NCBI GenBank assembly: GCA_017408825.1
Contig: JAFQTX010000025.1
Span: forward strand, 1-64,000
Length of the DNA: 64,000 bases
Reading direction: 5' to 3'
DNA from: Alistipes sp.
Lineage (GTDB): Bacteria; Bacteroidota; Bacteroidia; Bacteroidales; Rikenellaceae
The position numbers and the translations under genes are program-made. Shown here piece after piece: positions 27,748 to 36,948 of this stretch (positions within the stretch are counted from its first letter, which is position 1; every line of letters starts with the position of its first letter). A model generated the notes under the pieces. It worked only from the letters and a program-made list of their open reading frames with translations. It did no database searches and was not told where the DNA came from.

Positions 27748-28146
27748 TCACTCTTCGGTGGTTACGATTGATATTTCGTGCATCACTGGAGCTATCTGTC
27801 GATACATCTGCACCAGCCCGCAGTACTTGTCGTGGGCAAGTGTTATGGCTCGGCTCACAACGGCCTGATCCTTGAGCTTTGGGCATCGAGCGTTGTAGAT
27901 GATGTTGAAGTGTAGAAAGCGGCTCTCTGCCACGATTGTAGGTGTTGATAGTCGCCCCTCGACGCTGAGTTCAAATTCGGTGAGTAGCTCGACATTCTCG
28001 CGCAGGATTCCAAGTATTGTGAGCATATCGCACTTGGCTGCTGCGTAGAGCATCAGCTCCTTAGGATTTAGGGTGTTGATGTCGGCGTTGTTGCTGAGCA
28101 CAGGTTGGCGCTCGTCGTTGAGTGTGATGCTAATTTTTAGTGTCAT
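27748..28146 (-). CDS. OsmC-family protein
   Basis: 132 aa from ATG 28146; the longer open frame to 28191 is not needed. The OsmC/Ohr pattern is visible: a beta-rich start, a Cys in AAAKCDMLTILGIL (the resolving or peroxidatic helix) and a second Cys in YNARCPKLKDQAVVSRAI. Such proteins reduce organic hydroperoxides with paired cysteines. Placed 22 nt before the efflux adaptor on the same strand, so peroxide or membrane stress might be linked to the pump (inference). Confidence 0.82.
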   Translation of the reverse strand: MTLKISITLNDERQPVLSNNADINTLNPKELMLYAAAKCDMLTILGILRENVELLTEFELSVEGRLSTPTIVAESRFLHFNIIYNARCPKLKDQAVVSRAITLAHDKYCGLVQMYRQIAPVMHEISIVTTEE

Positions 28147-28203
28147 AGGTCGAAATATTAGATTATTTATACCTACGCAGACAATAATCATTCCTTAATG
28201 GGC

Positions 28204-28233
28204 TTTGATATAGCAGAAATTTTCGTATCTTTG
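28204..28233 (+). promoter_or_regulatory. Promoter of the TPR/barrel genes
   Basis: TTTG (28204-28207), 18 nt spacer, TATCTTTG (28226-28233), 23 nt before the chosen ATG. A good consensus match. Confidence 0.65.
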
Positions 28234-28256
28234 CGATATATTATATATGTGTGACT

Positions 28257-31226
28257 ATGCAAAAAAAGATACTATCCCTTTTGCTTCTGGCTGTTGTGAC
28301 GTTCACGTCGGCCTCGGGAGCCACTATCGAGAGTAGTTCGAAGCCTCAGCGTAGCTCCATCGAAGAGCTCGTCGAGCGTCGTCGTTGGGCCGATGCTAAA
28401 CTGCTGCTTACGGAGTATCGCTCGGAACTTGATGCGGTGAAGGATCGCTACGACCTTGAGTGGGTGGACTACCACCTTGTATGCTGCGATGTGGAGCTTG
28501 GCGCTGTCGAAGCTGAGAAACTTATGCTCGACTTTATGAAGCGTTACCCCTCGAGCCAACACTCTAATCGTATGTGCTTTATGTTGGCCTGCTACCACTG
28601 CGACAATAACGACTTTGAGCGTGCCGAGAAGCTCTTTGGCGAGGTGGACTACGAGGCGCTAAATGCCCGTGAGAAGGAGCGCTACGATATACGTCTTGGA
28701 TATATCCGCTTCATCCAGAACGACTATCTTACGGCGTCACACCGCTTTATGTATATCTCGGAGAAGAGCGAGTACTACGTGCACGCCCTCTACTATAACT
28801 CATATATCGACTATGTGTCGGGACGTTATGAGCGTGCTAAGCAGGGCTTCGAGCAGCTTAAGAATACCGACTCGTATCGTGTGGTTATCCCATACTATCT
28901 GCTCCAGATTGAGTATCGTGAGGGCAACTACGACTATGTAGTTGAGGAGGGCGAACGACTACTGGCAAACTCTACCCGCTCGGTGCACGACGACTTGGTG
29001 CGCATCATTGCCGAGTCGCACTTCGTGAAGGGTAACTATGCCGATGCACTCAACTATATTTCGCAATACCCTGCTGAGAAGTGCGGCCGTCAGGAGAACT
29101 ATATCAGAGGTTACTCGCTATATCGTGAGGCGTGTTATGGTGATGCTATCGAGCCGTTGCGTAGTGTCTGCGGTGCGGAGGATGCCCTCACGCAGAATGC
29201 CTCGTATCATCTGGCCGACTGCTACCTGCGTATGGGTGATAAGCGAAATGCTGCCAAGGCCTTCTCTATGGCTGCGTCATCGGGCTATGACATCAATATC
29301 GAGGAGAATGCCCTGCTTAACTATGGCCGCCTGAGCTATGAGCTGGGAGGTACGTTCAACGAGACGCTCAATGTGCTGAATAGCTATTTGGAGCGCTATC
29401 CCGAGTCGATACACCGCAACGAGGTGCAGACGTTGCTCATAGCTGCATATTACAATTCGAAGGATTATGAGGCTGCCTATGACGCCATAAAGGCTATGGC
29501 TAACCCCGATCGTGAACTGCGTGTTGCTCTACAGAAGGTCGCTGTGTTCCGTGCTGTGGATGCCATTAGTGAGGGTAACTATGACGAGGCTGGCGAGTTG
29601 CTGGCCGAGGCAGAGAGCATAGGCCTAAGTCCTAAGTATAAGGCTTTGGCAATCTACTGGCAGGGTGAGCTTGCGATGCTTCGTGGCGATTATGAGGAGG
29701 CTAAGCTCAAGTACGACACCTATATACGCACAGCCCCAAAGAGTAGCGCCGAGTATCTTATGGCCCACTATGGATTGGGCTATGTCCACTTCTCGTTGAA
29801 GGATATGGAGTCGGCATCGGTGTCGTTCGACACCTTTGTGCGTGACTACTCGGAGCGTGATAAGTATATGTTCGATGCTCATAATCGTCTTGGTGATAGC
29901 CGCTTTGCGCAGCGCCAGTTCAATGCTGCCCGCAAGGCCTATAAGGTGGCACTTGGCTCACCAAGCTCGGAGCGCAACTATGCCAACTATCAGCTGGCAC
30001 TCATCGACGGTGTAGAGTCGAAGTACGACGCAAAGATTGACAAACTCAAGCACATCATTATGGATGCTGAGGGTGAGTATGTCGATGATGCTTGGTATGA
30101 GCTTGGTCGTACCTATATCTCGTTGGAGAAGTATGAGGATGGCGCAGCCACACTTGTAGATTTCGTTGAGAGCGACAATACATCGCCATTCTACGTAAAG
30201 GCACTTGCCGATATTGGCTTGGCATATTTCAATCTCGATAAGAGGGAGGAGGCTCGTAAATACTACGAGCGTGTTGTGGCGTACGACCCACAGTCGTCGT
30301 CGGCACTCGAGGCTATGCGAGGTATCCGTGAGATCTATGTCGCCGAGGGTGATATTGATGGCTATTTCAAGTATGCCGAGCGCAGTGGCGTGCAGAGCGA
30401 TACTGGTGAGGTGTCGCGCGACTCTCTGACCTTTGCTGCTGCCCGCACCGTATATCTCGAGGGCGATGTACCTAAGGCCACCGCTAAGCTACGTGCCTAC
30501 CTCGATGATTTCGACGCAGGATATAATCGCAGTGAGGCGTTGTTCTACCTTAGCGACTGCTATATTCGTTCTAACGACGACAAGCGAGCACTCGAGAGTA
30601 TGGAGGAGCTACTATCACGTGGCAACAACCAGTTCACCGAGCGTGTGCTCGTTGTGGTAGCACCTATGTATACTCAGATGCAAAACTACGAGAAGGCCGT
30701 AGAGGCATATCGTCGCCTCTATGATGTTGCTCACGACGGCGACAAGCGTTCGATGGCTGTTGATGGTTATGTAGAGTCGGCACTAAAATACTACGACGAC
30801 GATGCTAAGCTCAAACTTGCTGAGGAGATTGAGACTATGGACTATGTTGCGGAGGCTACGAAGCGTAAGGTGCTTGTGGTTAAGGCTCGTATCATCCAGC
30901 TACGTGGCGACGAGTCGGCATTTGAGATATATCGTAAGTTGGCAGCCAATCGCCGTACGGCCGAGGGCGCTGAGAGCTACTACTATCTTGTCGAGCAGCA
31001 GTATCAGCAGGGCAACGACACCCAGGCCGAGCAGATGGTCTACGACCTCGGCGAGTGTGGCTCGGTATATTGGCAGGCTAAGTGTTTTATACTTCTTGGC
31101 GACATTATGCGTGACCGTGGTAATACCTTCCAGGCACGTGCCACATATCAGAGTATTGTCGATGGCTACTCGGTTGCCGATGATGGCATCATCGACGAGG
31201 TGAAATCACGTATTAACTCATTGTAA
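28257..31226 (+). CDS. Large secreted TPR-repeat protein
   Basis: 989 aa. A signal peptide (about 1-22, ending SASGA) is followed by tetratricopeptide-type helix pairs through almost the whole length; typical lines include YDAHNRLGDSRFAQRQFNAA (TPR A/B spacing with Ala and Tyr at fixed positions) and many DNDFERAEKLFGEV-like repeats. TPR arrays act as protein-binding scaffolds, here on the periplasmic side. The next gene, an outer-membrane barrel 11 nt on, may be its partner. A GTG two codons earlier (28251) is less likely than the ATG. Confidence 0.85.
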   Translation: MQKKILSLLLLAVVTFTSASGATIESSSKPQRSSIEELVERRRWADAKLLLTEYRSELDAVKDRYDLEWVDYHLVCCDVELGAVEAEKLMLDFMKRYPSSQHSNRMCFMLACYHCDNNDFERAEKLFGEVDYEALNAREKERYDIRLGYIRFIQNDYLTASHRFMYISEKSEYYVHALYYNSYIDYVSGRYERAKQGFEQLKNTDSYRVVIPYYLLQIEYREGNYDYVVEEGERLLANSTRSVHDDLVRIIAESHFVKGNYADALNYISQYPAEKCGRQENYIRGYSLYREACYGDAIEPLRSVCGAEDALTQNASYHLADCYLRMGDKRNAAKAFSMAASSGYDINIEENALLNYGRLSYELGGTFNETLNVLNSYLERYPESIHRNEVQTLLIAAYYNSKDYEAAYDAIKAMANPDRELRVALQKVAVFRAVDAISEGNYDEAGELLAEAESIGLSPKYKALAIYWQGELAMLRGDYEEAKLKYDTYIRTAPKSSAEYLMAHYGLGYVHFSLKDMESASVSFDTFVRDYSERDKYMFDAHNRLGDSRFAQRQFNAARKAYKVALGSPSSERNYANYQLALIDGVESKYDAKIDKLKHIIMDAEGEYVDDAWYELGRTYISLEKYEDGAATLVDFVESDNTSPFYVKALADIGLAYFNLDKREEARKYYERVVAYDPQSSSALEAMRGIREIYVAEGDIDGYFKYAERSGVQSDTGEVSRDSLTFAAARTVYLEGDVPKATAKLRAYLDDFDAGYNRSEALFYLSDCYIRSNDDKRALESMEELLSRGNNQFTERVLVVVAPMYTQMQNYEKAVEAYRRLYDVAHDGDKRSMAVDGYVESALKYYDDDAKLKLAEEIETMDYVAEATKRKVLVVKARIIQLRGDESAFEIYRKLAANRRTAEGAESYYYLVEQQYQQGNDTQAEQMVYDLGECGSVYWQAKCFILLGDIMRDRGNTFQARATYQSIVDGYSVADDGIIDEVKSRINSL

Positions 31227-31237
31227 ACTCAGAGGCT

Positions 31238-32914
31238 ATGAAGATAGAGAGATTTGCTAAACTTATATGCGCACTCCTCGCTGCGGGCTTTGCCGTTGAG
31301 GGTGTTCAGGCGCAGGAGGGTAGTGTTGAGGTTGTTACCACCTACACCCCTGAGATTGCTCCGGCTACGAAGCATCTTGCACCTACGGTTATTGCCGATG
31401 ACCCAAAGATCGAACCTACGATTGCCTACGAGGTGAGTCCTTCGCTGTGGCAGATTACGCTCGATGCTCATAATTTTAAGCCTGCCCGTGCATCGTATTG
31501 GGACTTTACCAACTATCGACCTCTCTTTGCTAAGGTTGCCGTGGGCTATCCTCTCGGCTCGGAGGCTCGTGTGCGCTATACTCGTCAAACGCCCCGTGTT
31601 GGTTACTGGGGTGTTGGCCTTGACCACTACGGCGATTTCGCCCCACGTGAGAATGGAAATGGCCTGAAGCGCAGTATTGGCGAGAGCTACGCTATGTCAA
31701 ACAGAGTGAGTGCCGGTGGTGGAGTCTTTGCTGGAAAGTACCTCTTCGAGGGTGCTGTGGTCTACGATAATGATATTTTCAACGGCTATGCTATGTCTAC
31801 TCCTGAGCGTCGTGTGTTCCACGATGCGGGTATTGGTCTACGTTTTGGCGATGAGTTTGTCGATATGGAGCGTCTTAACTTCTCGGTCGAGGCTCACGGC
31901 GGTATCTGGACTCACGGCCTTCAGAGTGTTGCTGACGATGCCGACTCACGCCTTGCGGAGTATCGTGCTGGGGGCTCGGCACGTCTTGCTCGCAACTTTA
32001 GTTCAAATCTCATCACGCTTGATCTAAGCTATGATATGTGGCAAGGTATTAAGAGCCTGAAGTCGGGAAATGTTCAGATTGGTGGTAGCGTGGGCTATGC
32101 TCGTAAGTTTGGTATCGTTGATGTTGAGGTTGGCTTAGGCTATCTCTACGATAAGATACGACTTGAGGATAAGGCCTCGCACTATATCATGCCACGTGCT
32201 AAGGTGCTTTTCGATATCAACCGAGCATCGTTTGCTCCATATGTTGAGGTAAGTACCAGTGTGTCGCAGAATGGTCCGTCGTCGCTCTATAAGCGCAACC
32301 CATATATCGACTATGTGGCTATGGGCGACAAACTTTTGACGATGCCTAATACACTAAGATATAACCTTATGCTTGGCTTTACGGGCACAGCCTTTGAGTC
32401 ACGCTTGGTGTATCATGCCTATGCGGGTCTCAACTCTATGAGTGACCAGCTCTTCTGGTACGTTACCCGCAATGGTATGTTTGGTGCTACTACCGACTCT
32501 AATAACCGTGTTACGGTGGGTGCTGGTGCTGAGTATACACCTGTTGCAGGCCTTAAACTTGCGCTCGACATAAACTACCACTACGACTTCCACTCGTCGC
32601 TGGTTGCCGATTCGGAGGCCGACCTTATGGGAGCGTTCAAGGCTGAGTATATGTTGCGTAGGTGGAAATTCTATGTGGGGGCCGATATGCTTGGTAGTCG
32701 TACGTGGTCGATAATGCCTGTTGAGGGGGAGGTTAGTGGTGAGTTCACTATGCCACTATGCTTCGACATTAGCGCTGGCGTGGCCTATCGTGTGAATAAC
32801 TTCATCGAGGTGTTTGCCGATGGCGAGAACCTGCTCAATAGCCGTATCTACGACTTTGCGAACTACTATCGCCAGGGTGTGGGCTTTATGCTTGGTGTGA
32901 AGATGAACTTTTAG
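31238..32914 (+). CDS. Outer-membrane beta-barrel protein
   Basis: 558 aa. Signal peptide 1-25 (ending VQAQE). A short N-terminal region with VVTTYTPEIAPATKHLAP precedes about 16 or more alternating hydrophobic/aromatic strands, ending with ...GFMLGVKMNF, a terminal Phe typical for barrel insertion by BAM. It lacks a plug domain and clear TonB box, so a porin or barrel partner of the TPR protein is more likely than a classical TonB receptor. Function unknown. Confidence 0.75.
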   Translation: MKIERFAKLICALLAAGFAVEGVQAQEGSVEVVTTYTPEIAPATKHLAPTVIADDPKIEPTIAYEVSPSLWQITLDAHNFKPARASYWDFTNYRPLFAKVAVGYPLGSEARVRYTRQTPRVGYWGVGLDHYGDFAPRENGNGLKRSIGESYAMSNRVSAGGGVFAGKYLFEGAVVYDNDIFNGYAMSTPERRVFHDAGIGLRFGDEFVDMERLNFSVEAHGGIWTHGLQSVADDADSRLAEYRAGGSARLARNFSSNLITLDLSYDMWQGIKSLKSGNVQIGGSVGYARKFGIVDVEVGLGYLYDKIRLEDKASHYIMPRAKVLFDINRASFAPYVEVSTSVSQNGPSSLYKRNPYIDYVAMGDKLLTMPNTLRYNLMLGFTGTAFESRLVYHAYAGLNSMSDQLFWYVTRNGMFGATTDSNNRVTVGAGAEYTPVAGLKLALDINYHYDFHSSLVADSEADLMGAFKAEYMLRRWKFYVGADMLGSRTWSIMPVEGEVSGEFTMPLCFDISAGVAYRVNNFIEVFADGENLLNSRIYDFANYYRQGVGFMLGVKMNF

Positions 32915-32948
32915 AGTGTTGTGCTAAATAACAGTATTGTAGGAGAGT

Positions 32949-33563
32949 ATGAGTAATAGTGAGATTGAGACAAGCGCAAAAATTTCGTGGTTTGGTCGCT
33001 TCGTGCGCCGTCCTGAGAGCATCAGCCGTAATAATGCCCTACTGTGGGGTGTTGCCTGGCTTATTATCGCCTCGATGGCGGGGTGGTATTTTAGGGTGTT
33101 GCCCACCTCAGCCTTTGGCCTTCAGCTCAGTGATTATATCCCTTTGGTGTGGCACGTGGTGCTCAACGCCACGATGTGGATTACGTTCACTCTGCCGATG
33201 TATATACTCTTAGTATTGACCTTTGGTAGAGTAAATATTGTTGAGGTGTTTGGCAGGGTGTTGTTTGCCCACTGGCCCGTTACGCTCCTATTTCTGTTGC
33301 CAATCTTTGGTGATAGGGTAGCCTTTGCCACCTTCTCGGAGGATATGATGCTCGGCTTTAAGCTCTATACCTCGGAGAGCGTCATCTATTTTGTGGTTAT
33401 GGTTATTGTGGCTGTGTGGTGGATTGTGTGGAGCTATCGTGCTTTGCGTGAGGCCTCACGTAGTGTTACCGACCACGTAGGATGGATCTTCACTACTGGT
33501 ATGATATTAGGCTTGGTGCTCTGTCGCACCACGATGAGCTATATGATCGACGCAATATGTTAG
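32949..33563 (+). CDS. Polytopic membrane protein, unknown (Yip1-like pattern)
   Basis: 204 aa with five or so hydrophobic helices after a 25-residue cytosolic start (SWFGRFVRRPESISRNN). The pattern, with a Trp-rich fourth helix VVMVIVAVWWIVWSYRAL, recalls Yip1-domain membrane proteins, but I cannot assign a family with confidence. It starts 34 nt after the barrel gene and probably belongs to the same transcript. Confidence 0.6.
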   Translation: MSNSEIETSAKISWFGRFVRRPESISRNNALLWGVAWLIIASMAGWYFRVLPTSAFGLQLSDYIPLVWHVVLNATMWITFTLPMYILLVLTFGRVNIVEVFGRVLFAHWPVTLLFLLPIFGDRVAFATFSEDMMLGFKLYTSESVIYFVVMVIVAVWWIVWSYRALREASRSVTDHVGWIFTTGMILGLVLCRTTMSYMIDAIC

Positions 33564-33590
33564 TGGTGGATTTAGGGGGGAGTTATAGGC

Positions 33591-33598
33591 AAAAAAAA
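33591..33598 (-). terminator. T-tract terminator of the SRP RNA gene
   Basis: The minus strand carries eight T residues right after the closing helix of the SRP RNA, as expected for intrinsic termination. Confidence 0.6.
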
Positions 33599-33600
33599 GA

Positions 33601-33696
33601 GGGTAAGCTACTTATATCGCACCGCTACAACCACATACCCTTGCTTGATTCCTCACCTGGGGGGTTCTGTAGGAGCTGGTCGTATAAGACTTACCC
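33601..33696 (-). ncRNA. ffs: Signal recognition particle RNA (4.5S/ small SRP RNA)
   Basis: Read on the minus strand, the RNA begins GGGTAAG and ends CTTACCC, closing a long rod. The apex is the conserved SRP domain IV: CAGG-TGA-GGAA-TCA-AGCA, i.e. the asymmetric/symmetric loops and a GGAA tetraloop that bind Ffh. About 96 nt, the small-SRP size. A promoter TTTG-N19-TACTTTTG precedes it and a T tract follows. It guides Ffh to signal sequences during membrane targeting. A 263-nt open frame on the other strand across this gene is not real. Confidence 0.88.
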
Positions 33697-33700
33697 GGCA

Positions 33701-33731
33701 CAAAAGTACAAAAAATTTGTATCTTTGCAAA
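33701..33731 (-). promoter_or_regulatory. ffs promoter
   Basis: Minus strand: TTTG (33728-33731), 19 nt spacer, TACTTTTG (33701-33708). Transcription would start a few nt before the GGGTAAG 5' end. It overlaps the divergent mltG promoter. Confidence 0.65.
33720..33727 (+). promoter_or_regulatory. -7 element of mltG
   Basis: TATCTTTG, 17 nt before the mltG ATG, lying between the -7 and -33 boxes of the divergent ffs promoter. Confidence 0.55.
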
Positions 33732-33744
33732 AAAAAATAGAATA

Positions 33745-34764
33745 ATGCGTAAATTTTTTATTTCACTCTTACTCGTTTTGCTCCTTGTAGGAGGTGTTGT
33801 GGCCTACTATTGTTATGGTATGTTCTACAACTCTGCCGTTGATGAGGTCTTTACCGTGCGCATCACGCCTAAGACTACGTATGAGGCTGTAGTAGACAAG
33901 ATTAAGAAGAATAGCGAGTACAACTGGGCCTTCGAGTTTTATGCCGAGTATCTCGAGCTGGAGAGTAATCTGCGAGTTGGCACTTTCCGCATTGAGCCAG
34001 GTATGTCGGTGATGACCATTGTGCGTACGCTGAAGTATGGCGATAGTATCACCACACGCCTTACGATTAACAACGCACGTACGCCCGAGGCCTTGGCTAA
34101 GAAGATTGCCGCAAAGTTTGAGTTCAGCGAGCAGGATATGCTCTCAACCTTGCGCGACTCAACGCTTATAGCCGAGCTTGGTTATAACTCTGCCGAGGAG
34201 ATGTTCTCGATATTTATTCCAAACACCTACGAGCTATTCTCCGATATTTCGCCACGCTCGTTGGTGCTTAAGTTCAAGGAGGAGTTCGATAAGTTCTGGG
34301 CCTCGAAGGAGCGCCAGCGCAAGCTCGATCGTGTAGGTCTTTCGCCACTCGAGGTGATGACCCTTGCATCTATCGTTCACGAGGAGACTCGTGCCAAGAG
34401 CGAGATGCCACGTATCGCTGGTGTATATATGAACCGTCTGGAGAAGGATATGCTACTTCAGGCCGACCCTACGGTCAAGTATGCCATTAACGACCCTTCG
34501 GTGAAGCGAATACTCAAGAAACACCTTAAGATCGAGTCGCCCTACAATACCTACATACACAAGGGTCTACCTCCTGCACCTATCGCTATGCCCGATGTGG
34601 CAGCTATTGAGGCTGTACTCGACTACGAGGAGCACGACTATCTCTATTTCTGCGCACGTGCCGAGTTTGATGGTAAGCACAACTTCGCTGAGACCTTAGA
34701 GGAGCATAACAAGAATGCTCGGGCCTATCAGGATGCGCTCAACAAACGTAATATTAAGAAGTAA
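33745..34764 (+). CDS. mltG: Endolytic murein transglycosylase MltG
   Basis: 339 aa, single N-terminal membrane helix (about 5-24), then a LysM-like subdomain and the YceG catalytic domain. The catalytic region LASIVHEETRAKSEMPRIAG with the key Glu, VYMNRL, and QADPTVKYA are all present, followed by SPYNTYIHKGLPPAPI. MltG cleaves nascent glycan strands and limits peptidoglycan chain length. First gene of a plus-strand run of four. Confidence 0.95.
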   Translation: MRKFFISLLLVLLLVGGVVAYYCYGMFYNSAVDEVFTVRITPKTTYEAVVDKIKKNSEYNWAFEFYAEYLELESNLRVGTFRIEPGMSVMTIVRTLKYGDSITTRLTINNARTPEALAKKIAAKFEFSEQDMLSTLRDSTLIAELGYNSAEEMFSIFIPNTYELFSDISPRSLVLKFKEEFDKFWASKERQRKLDRVGLSPLEVMTLASIVHEETRAKSEMPRIAGVYMNRLEKDMLLQADPTVKYAINDPSVKRILKKHLKIESPYNTYIHKGLPPAPIAMPDVAAIEAVLDYEEHDYLYFCARAEFDGKHNFAETLEEHNKNARAYQDALNKRNIKK

Positions 34765-34773
34765 CATACGTCT

Positions 34774-35337
34774 ATGAATAAAACAGGATTTTGGGGCGAT
34801 GCCCTGCGTGATGGTGCTATACTCGGTGTGGTGATGGCACTCTCACGTGTGTTGGAGAGCTACCTGCTCGTTGATCTCGAGTTTTCGCTCGATAGGATGT
34901 CGGTCATCGTCTTTGTTGAGATGATAGCTGCCACAGTTGCATTCGTCTGGTTGCTTCATCGCTTTACTAAGCGTCGTGCTATGGCAGCACCTATGGAGGA
35001 GGGTTTTCCCTATGGTTCGGGCCTTATTTATGCCTTCACGATATCTGTGCTCACTGGTGTTATCGTGGGCTTTGCCTCGTATCTCTTTATCGAGGTTGTG
35101 GGCTACCAGAACTATGTTGATGGCTATGTAGGTCGTATCGACCAGATGGGCGCTATGATGCCTGGTAGCGAGGCGCTTATCGACGATCTTGTCGAGGCCG
35201 TTGAGTCGTCGCCCAAGCCCTCGATTTTCGATAATATCCTTGCGTCGGTAAACAACTATATCATCACAGGTACCATTCTCGGACTTATCATTGCCCGTAT
35301 GGTGCGTCGTGAGCCTCAGATATTTAATAAGGAGTAG
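34774..35337 (+). CDS. DUF4199-family membrane protein
   Basis: 187 aa with four hydrophobic helices: two at the N-terminal half, one around residues 90-112 and one at 160-178, with a hydrophilic loop between the last two. The start FWGDALRDGAILGVVMA and overall layout fit the DUF4199 family of Bacteroidota membrane proteins. Function unknown; often found beside a GT2 glycosyltransferase, as here (4-nt gap to the next gene). Confidence 0.75.
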   Translation: MNKTGFWGDALRDGAILGVVMALSRVLESYLLVDLEFSLDRMSVIVFVEMIAATVAFVWLLHRFTKRRAMAAPMEEGFPYGSGLIYAFTISVLTGVIVGFASYLFIEVVGYQNYVDGYVGRIDQMGAMMPGSEALIDDLVEAVESSPKPSIFDNILASVNNYIITGTILGLIIARMVRREPQIFNKE

Positions 35338-35340
35338 GGT

Positions 35341-36297
35341 ATGGAGAGTAAGATTGATGTGTCGGTTGTTGTACCGCTATATAACGAGGAGGAGTCGCTC
35401 GTAGAGCTTGTGGCGTGGATCGATATGGTGATGACCACAAATAGCCTTAGCTATGAGGTTATTATGATTGACGATGGCTCTACAGATCGTTCGTGGAGTG
35501 TCGTAGAGCAGCTACGTGCGGAGTATGGCTCGGTGCGAGGTATCAGCTTTATGCGTAACTATGGTAAGTCGGCGGCGCTCTATTGTGGCTTTGAGATGGC
35601 TCGTGGCGAGGTTGTTGTGACTATGGATGCCGACTTGCAGGACTCGCCCGACGAGATCCCCGAGCTACGCCGTATGATTTTGGAGGAGGGTTACGACCTT
35701 GTGTCGGGATGGAAGCGCAAGAGGTATGACCCCATAGGCAAGCGCTGGCCCAGCAAGTTCTTTAACTTCACAGCACGCCTAATGTCGGGAATCAAGCTCC
35801 ACGACTTCAACTGTGGCCTTAAGGCCTATCGTCGTAAGGTGGTTAAGTCTATCGAGGTATATGGTGAGATGCACCGCTACATCCCTATCCTTGCAAAACA
35901 CGCCGGCTTTAAGCGTATCGGCGAGAAGGTTGTCGAGCACCACGAGCGTAAGTATGGCAAGTCGAAGTTTGGCATTGAGCGTATGGCCAAGGGCTATCTC
36001 GACCTTATCTCTGTTACGTTTATGTCCTACTTTGGTCGTTCGCCGATGTACTTCTTTGGTGGCTTAGGTACGGTGATGTTCCTTCTCGGATTTATCGCCA
36101 TCGTCTGGATTATCGTAGATAAGTTTGTGTCGAACCACCCGCTTACCAACCAGCCACTCTTCTATCTTAGCCTTGTGGCCATCGTCCTCGGTGTTATGTT
36201 GTTCCTCGCAGGCTTCCTTGGCGAGATGATAAATCGACGTTCGCCCGACCGAAATACCTATCTTATTGATAAGAATCTTGATAATACTAACAACTAA
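35341..36297 (+). CDS. Family 2 glycosyltransferase (DPM1/ArnC-like)
   Basis: 318 aa. The catalytic GT-A domain shows VVVPLYNEEESL at the start, IDDGSTDRSW, and the metal-binding MDADLQDSPDEIPEL; two C-terminal membrane helices (about 237-262 and 277-300) complete the polyprenyl-phosphate glycosyltransferase architecture. Such enzymes put a sugar on undecaprenyl phosphate for envelope polymers. The donor sugar is unknown. Confidence 0.9.
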   Translation: MESKIDVSVVVPLYNEEESLVELVAWIDMVMTTNSLSYEVIMIDDGSTDRSWSVVEQLRAEYGSVRGISFMRNYGKSAALYCGFEMARGEVVVTMDADLQDSPDEIPELRRMILEEGYDLVSGWKRKRYDPIGKRWPSKFFNFTARLMSGIKLHDFNCGLKAYRRKVVKSIEVYGEMHRYIPILAKHAGFKRIGEKVVEHHERKYGKSKFGIERMAKGYLDLISVTFMSYFGRSPMYFFGGLGTVMFLLGFIAIVWIIVDKFVSNHPLTNQPLFYLSLVAIVLGVMLFLAGFLGEMINRRSPDRNTYLIDKNLDNTNN

Positions 36298-36305
36298 AAT
36301 ACTCT

Positions 36306-36764
36306 ATGATTCAACGTATTCAAACACTCTATCTGCTTGTGGTGACAGCGCTTATGTCGCTTACGCTGTTTATGCCTATCGCCTCGTTTGTTGTCGGTGG
36401 CCAGACCTACGAGCTTACAGCCTTTGCGCTTAGCTGCGAGGATGCCTTGCACACCACACTCTGGATGGGCATTATGCTTTCGCTGGCCACGCTACTTCCA
36501 TTCATTACGATATTTCTATTTAAGAAGCGCACGTTGCAGGTGCGCCTATGTGCCGTAGAGCTCGTGTTGCTCTTGGGCTCACTGGTGTTGATAGGCCTCT
36601 ACTACTGGCTCACCTCACGTATTTTCGAGGGCCTTGAGATCGACCACCGTCAGTTTGGGTGGGCTGCGCCTATGCCTATTGTGTCGATGGTGCTCACCTA
36701 TCTCGCCAGTCGAGCAATATTCAAGGATGAGGTCTTGGTACGCTCGCTCGACCGCATACGCTAA
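36306..36764 (+). CDS. DUF4293-family membrane protein
   Basis: 152 aa, four membrane helices. The start MIQRIQTLYLLVVTALM, the aromatic QTYELTAFAL loop and the closing RAIFKDEVLVRSLDRIR (conserved DE..VRS.DRIR-like ending) match the DUF4293 family restricted to Bacteroidota. Function unknown. Last gene of the mltG run, followed by a terminator. Confidence 0.85.
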   Translation: MIQRIQTLYLLVVTALMSLTLFMPIASFVVGGQTYELTAFALSCEDALHTTLWMGIMLSLATLLPFITIFLFKKRTLQVRLCAVELVLLLGSLVLIGLYYWLTSRIFEGLEIDHRQFGWAAPMPIVSMVLTYLASRAIFKDEVLVRSLDRIR

Positions 36765-36786
36765 TAGCAGTTTGGTTATATATAAC

Positions 36787-36822
36787 TTGGCCCCGACTTA
36801 AAATGTTGGGGCCAATTTGTTT
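36787..36822 (+). terminator. Terminator after DUF4293 gene
   Basis: TTGGCCCCGAC pairs with GTTGGGGCCAA around a 7-nt AT loop, followed by TTTGTTTAT. Confidence 0.75.
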
Positions 36823-36917
36823 ATACCATATTATGCCACAATGTTACAAAGAGGTTAAATTGATGTTATTCTCCTTCGATTTGGATGTTGATTGCTGGAC
36901 GTAATTGAAAATTGTTG

Positions 36918-36925
36918 TATCTTTG
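36918..36925 (+). promoter_or_regulatory. -7 element of the Ca2+ ATPase-umuDC unit
   Basis: TATCTTTG, 23 nt before the ATPase ATG. It excludes the longer open frame that would start upstream at 36892. Confidence 0.55.
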
Positions 36926-36948
36926 CTCAACTAAATATTGTTGAACTT

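Noticed and set aside
33482..33745. Open frame on the plus strand across the SRP RNA gene
   Set aside because: It covers ffs and its promoter and has no protein signature.
36892..36948. Longer start for the calcium pump
   Set aside because: The extra codons contain the TATCTTTG promoter box and are not hydrophobic or conserved.
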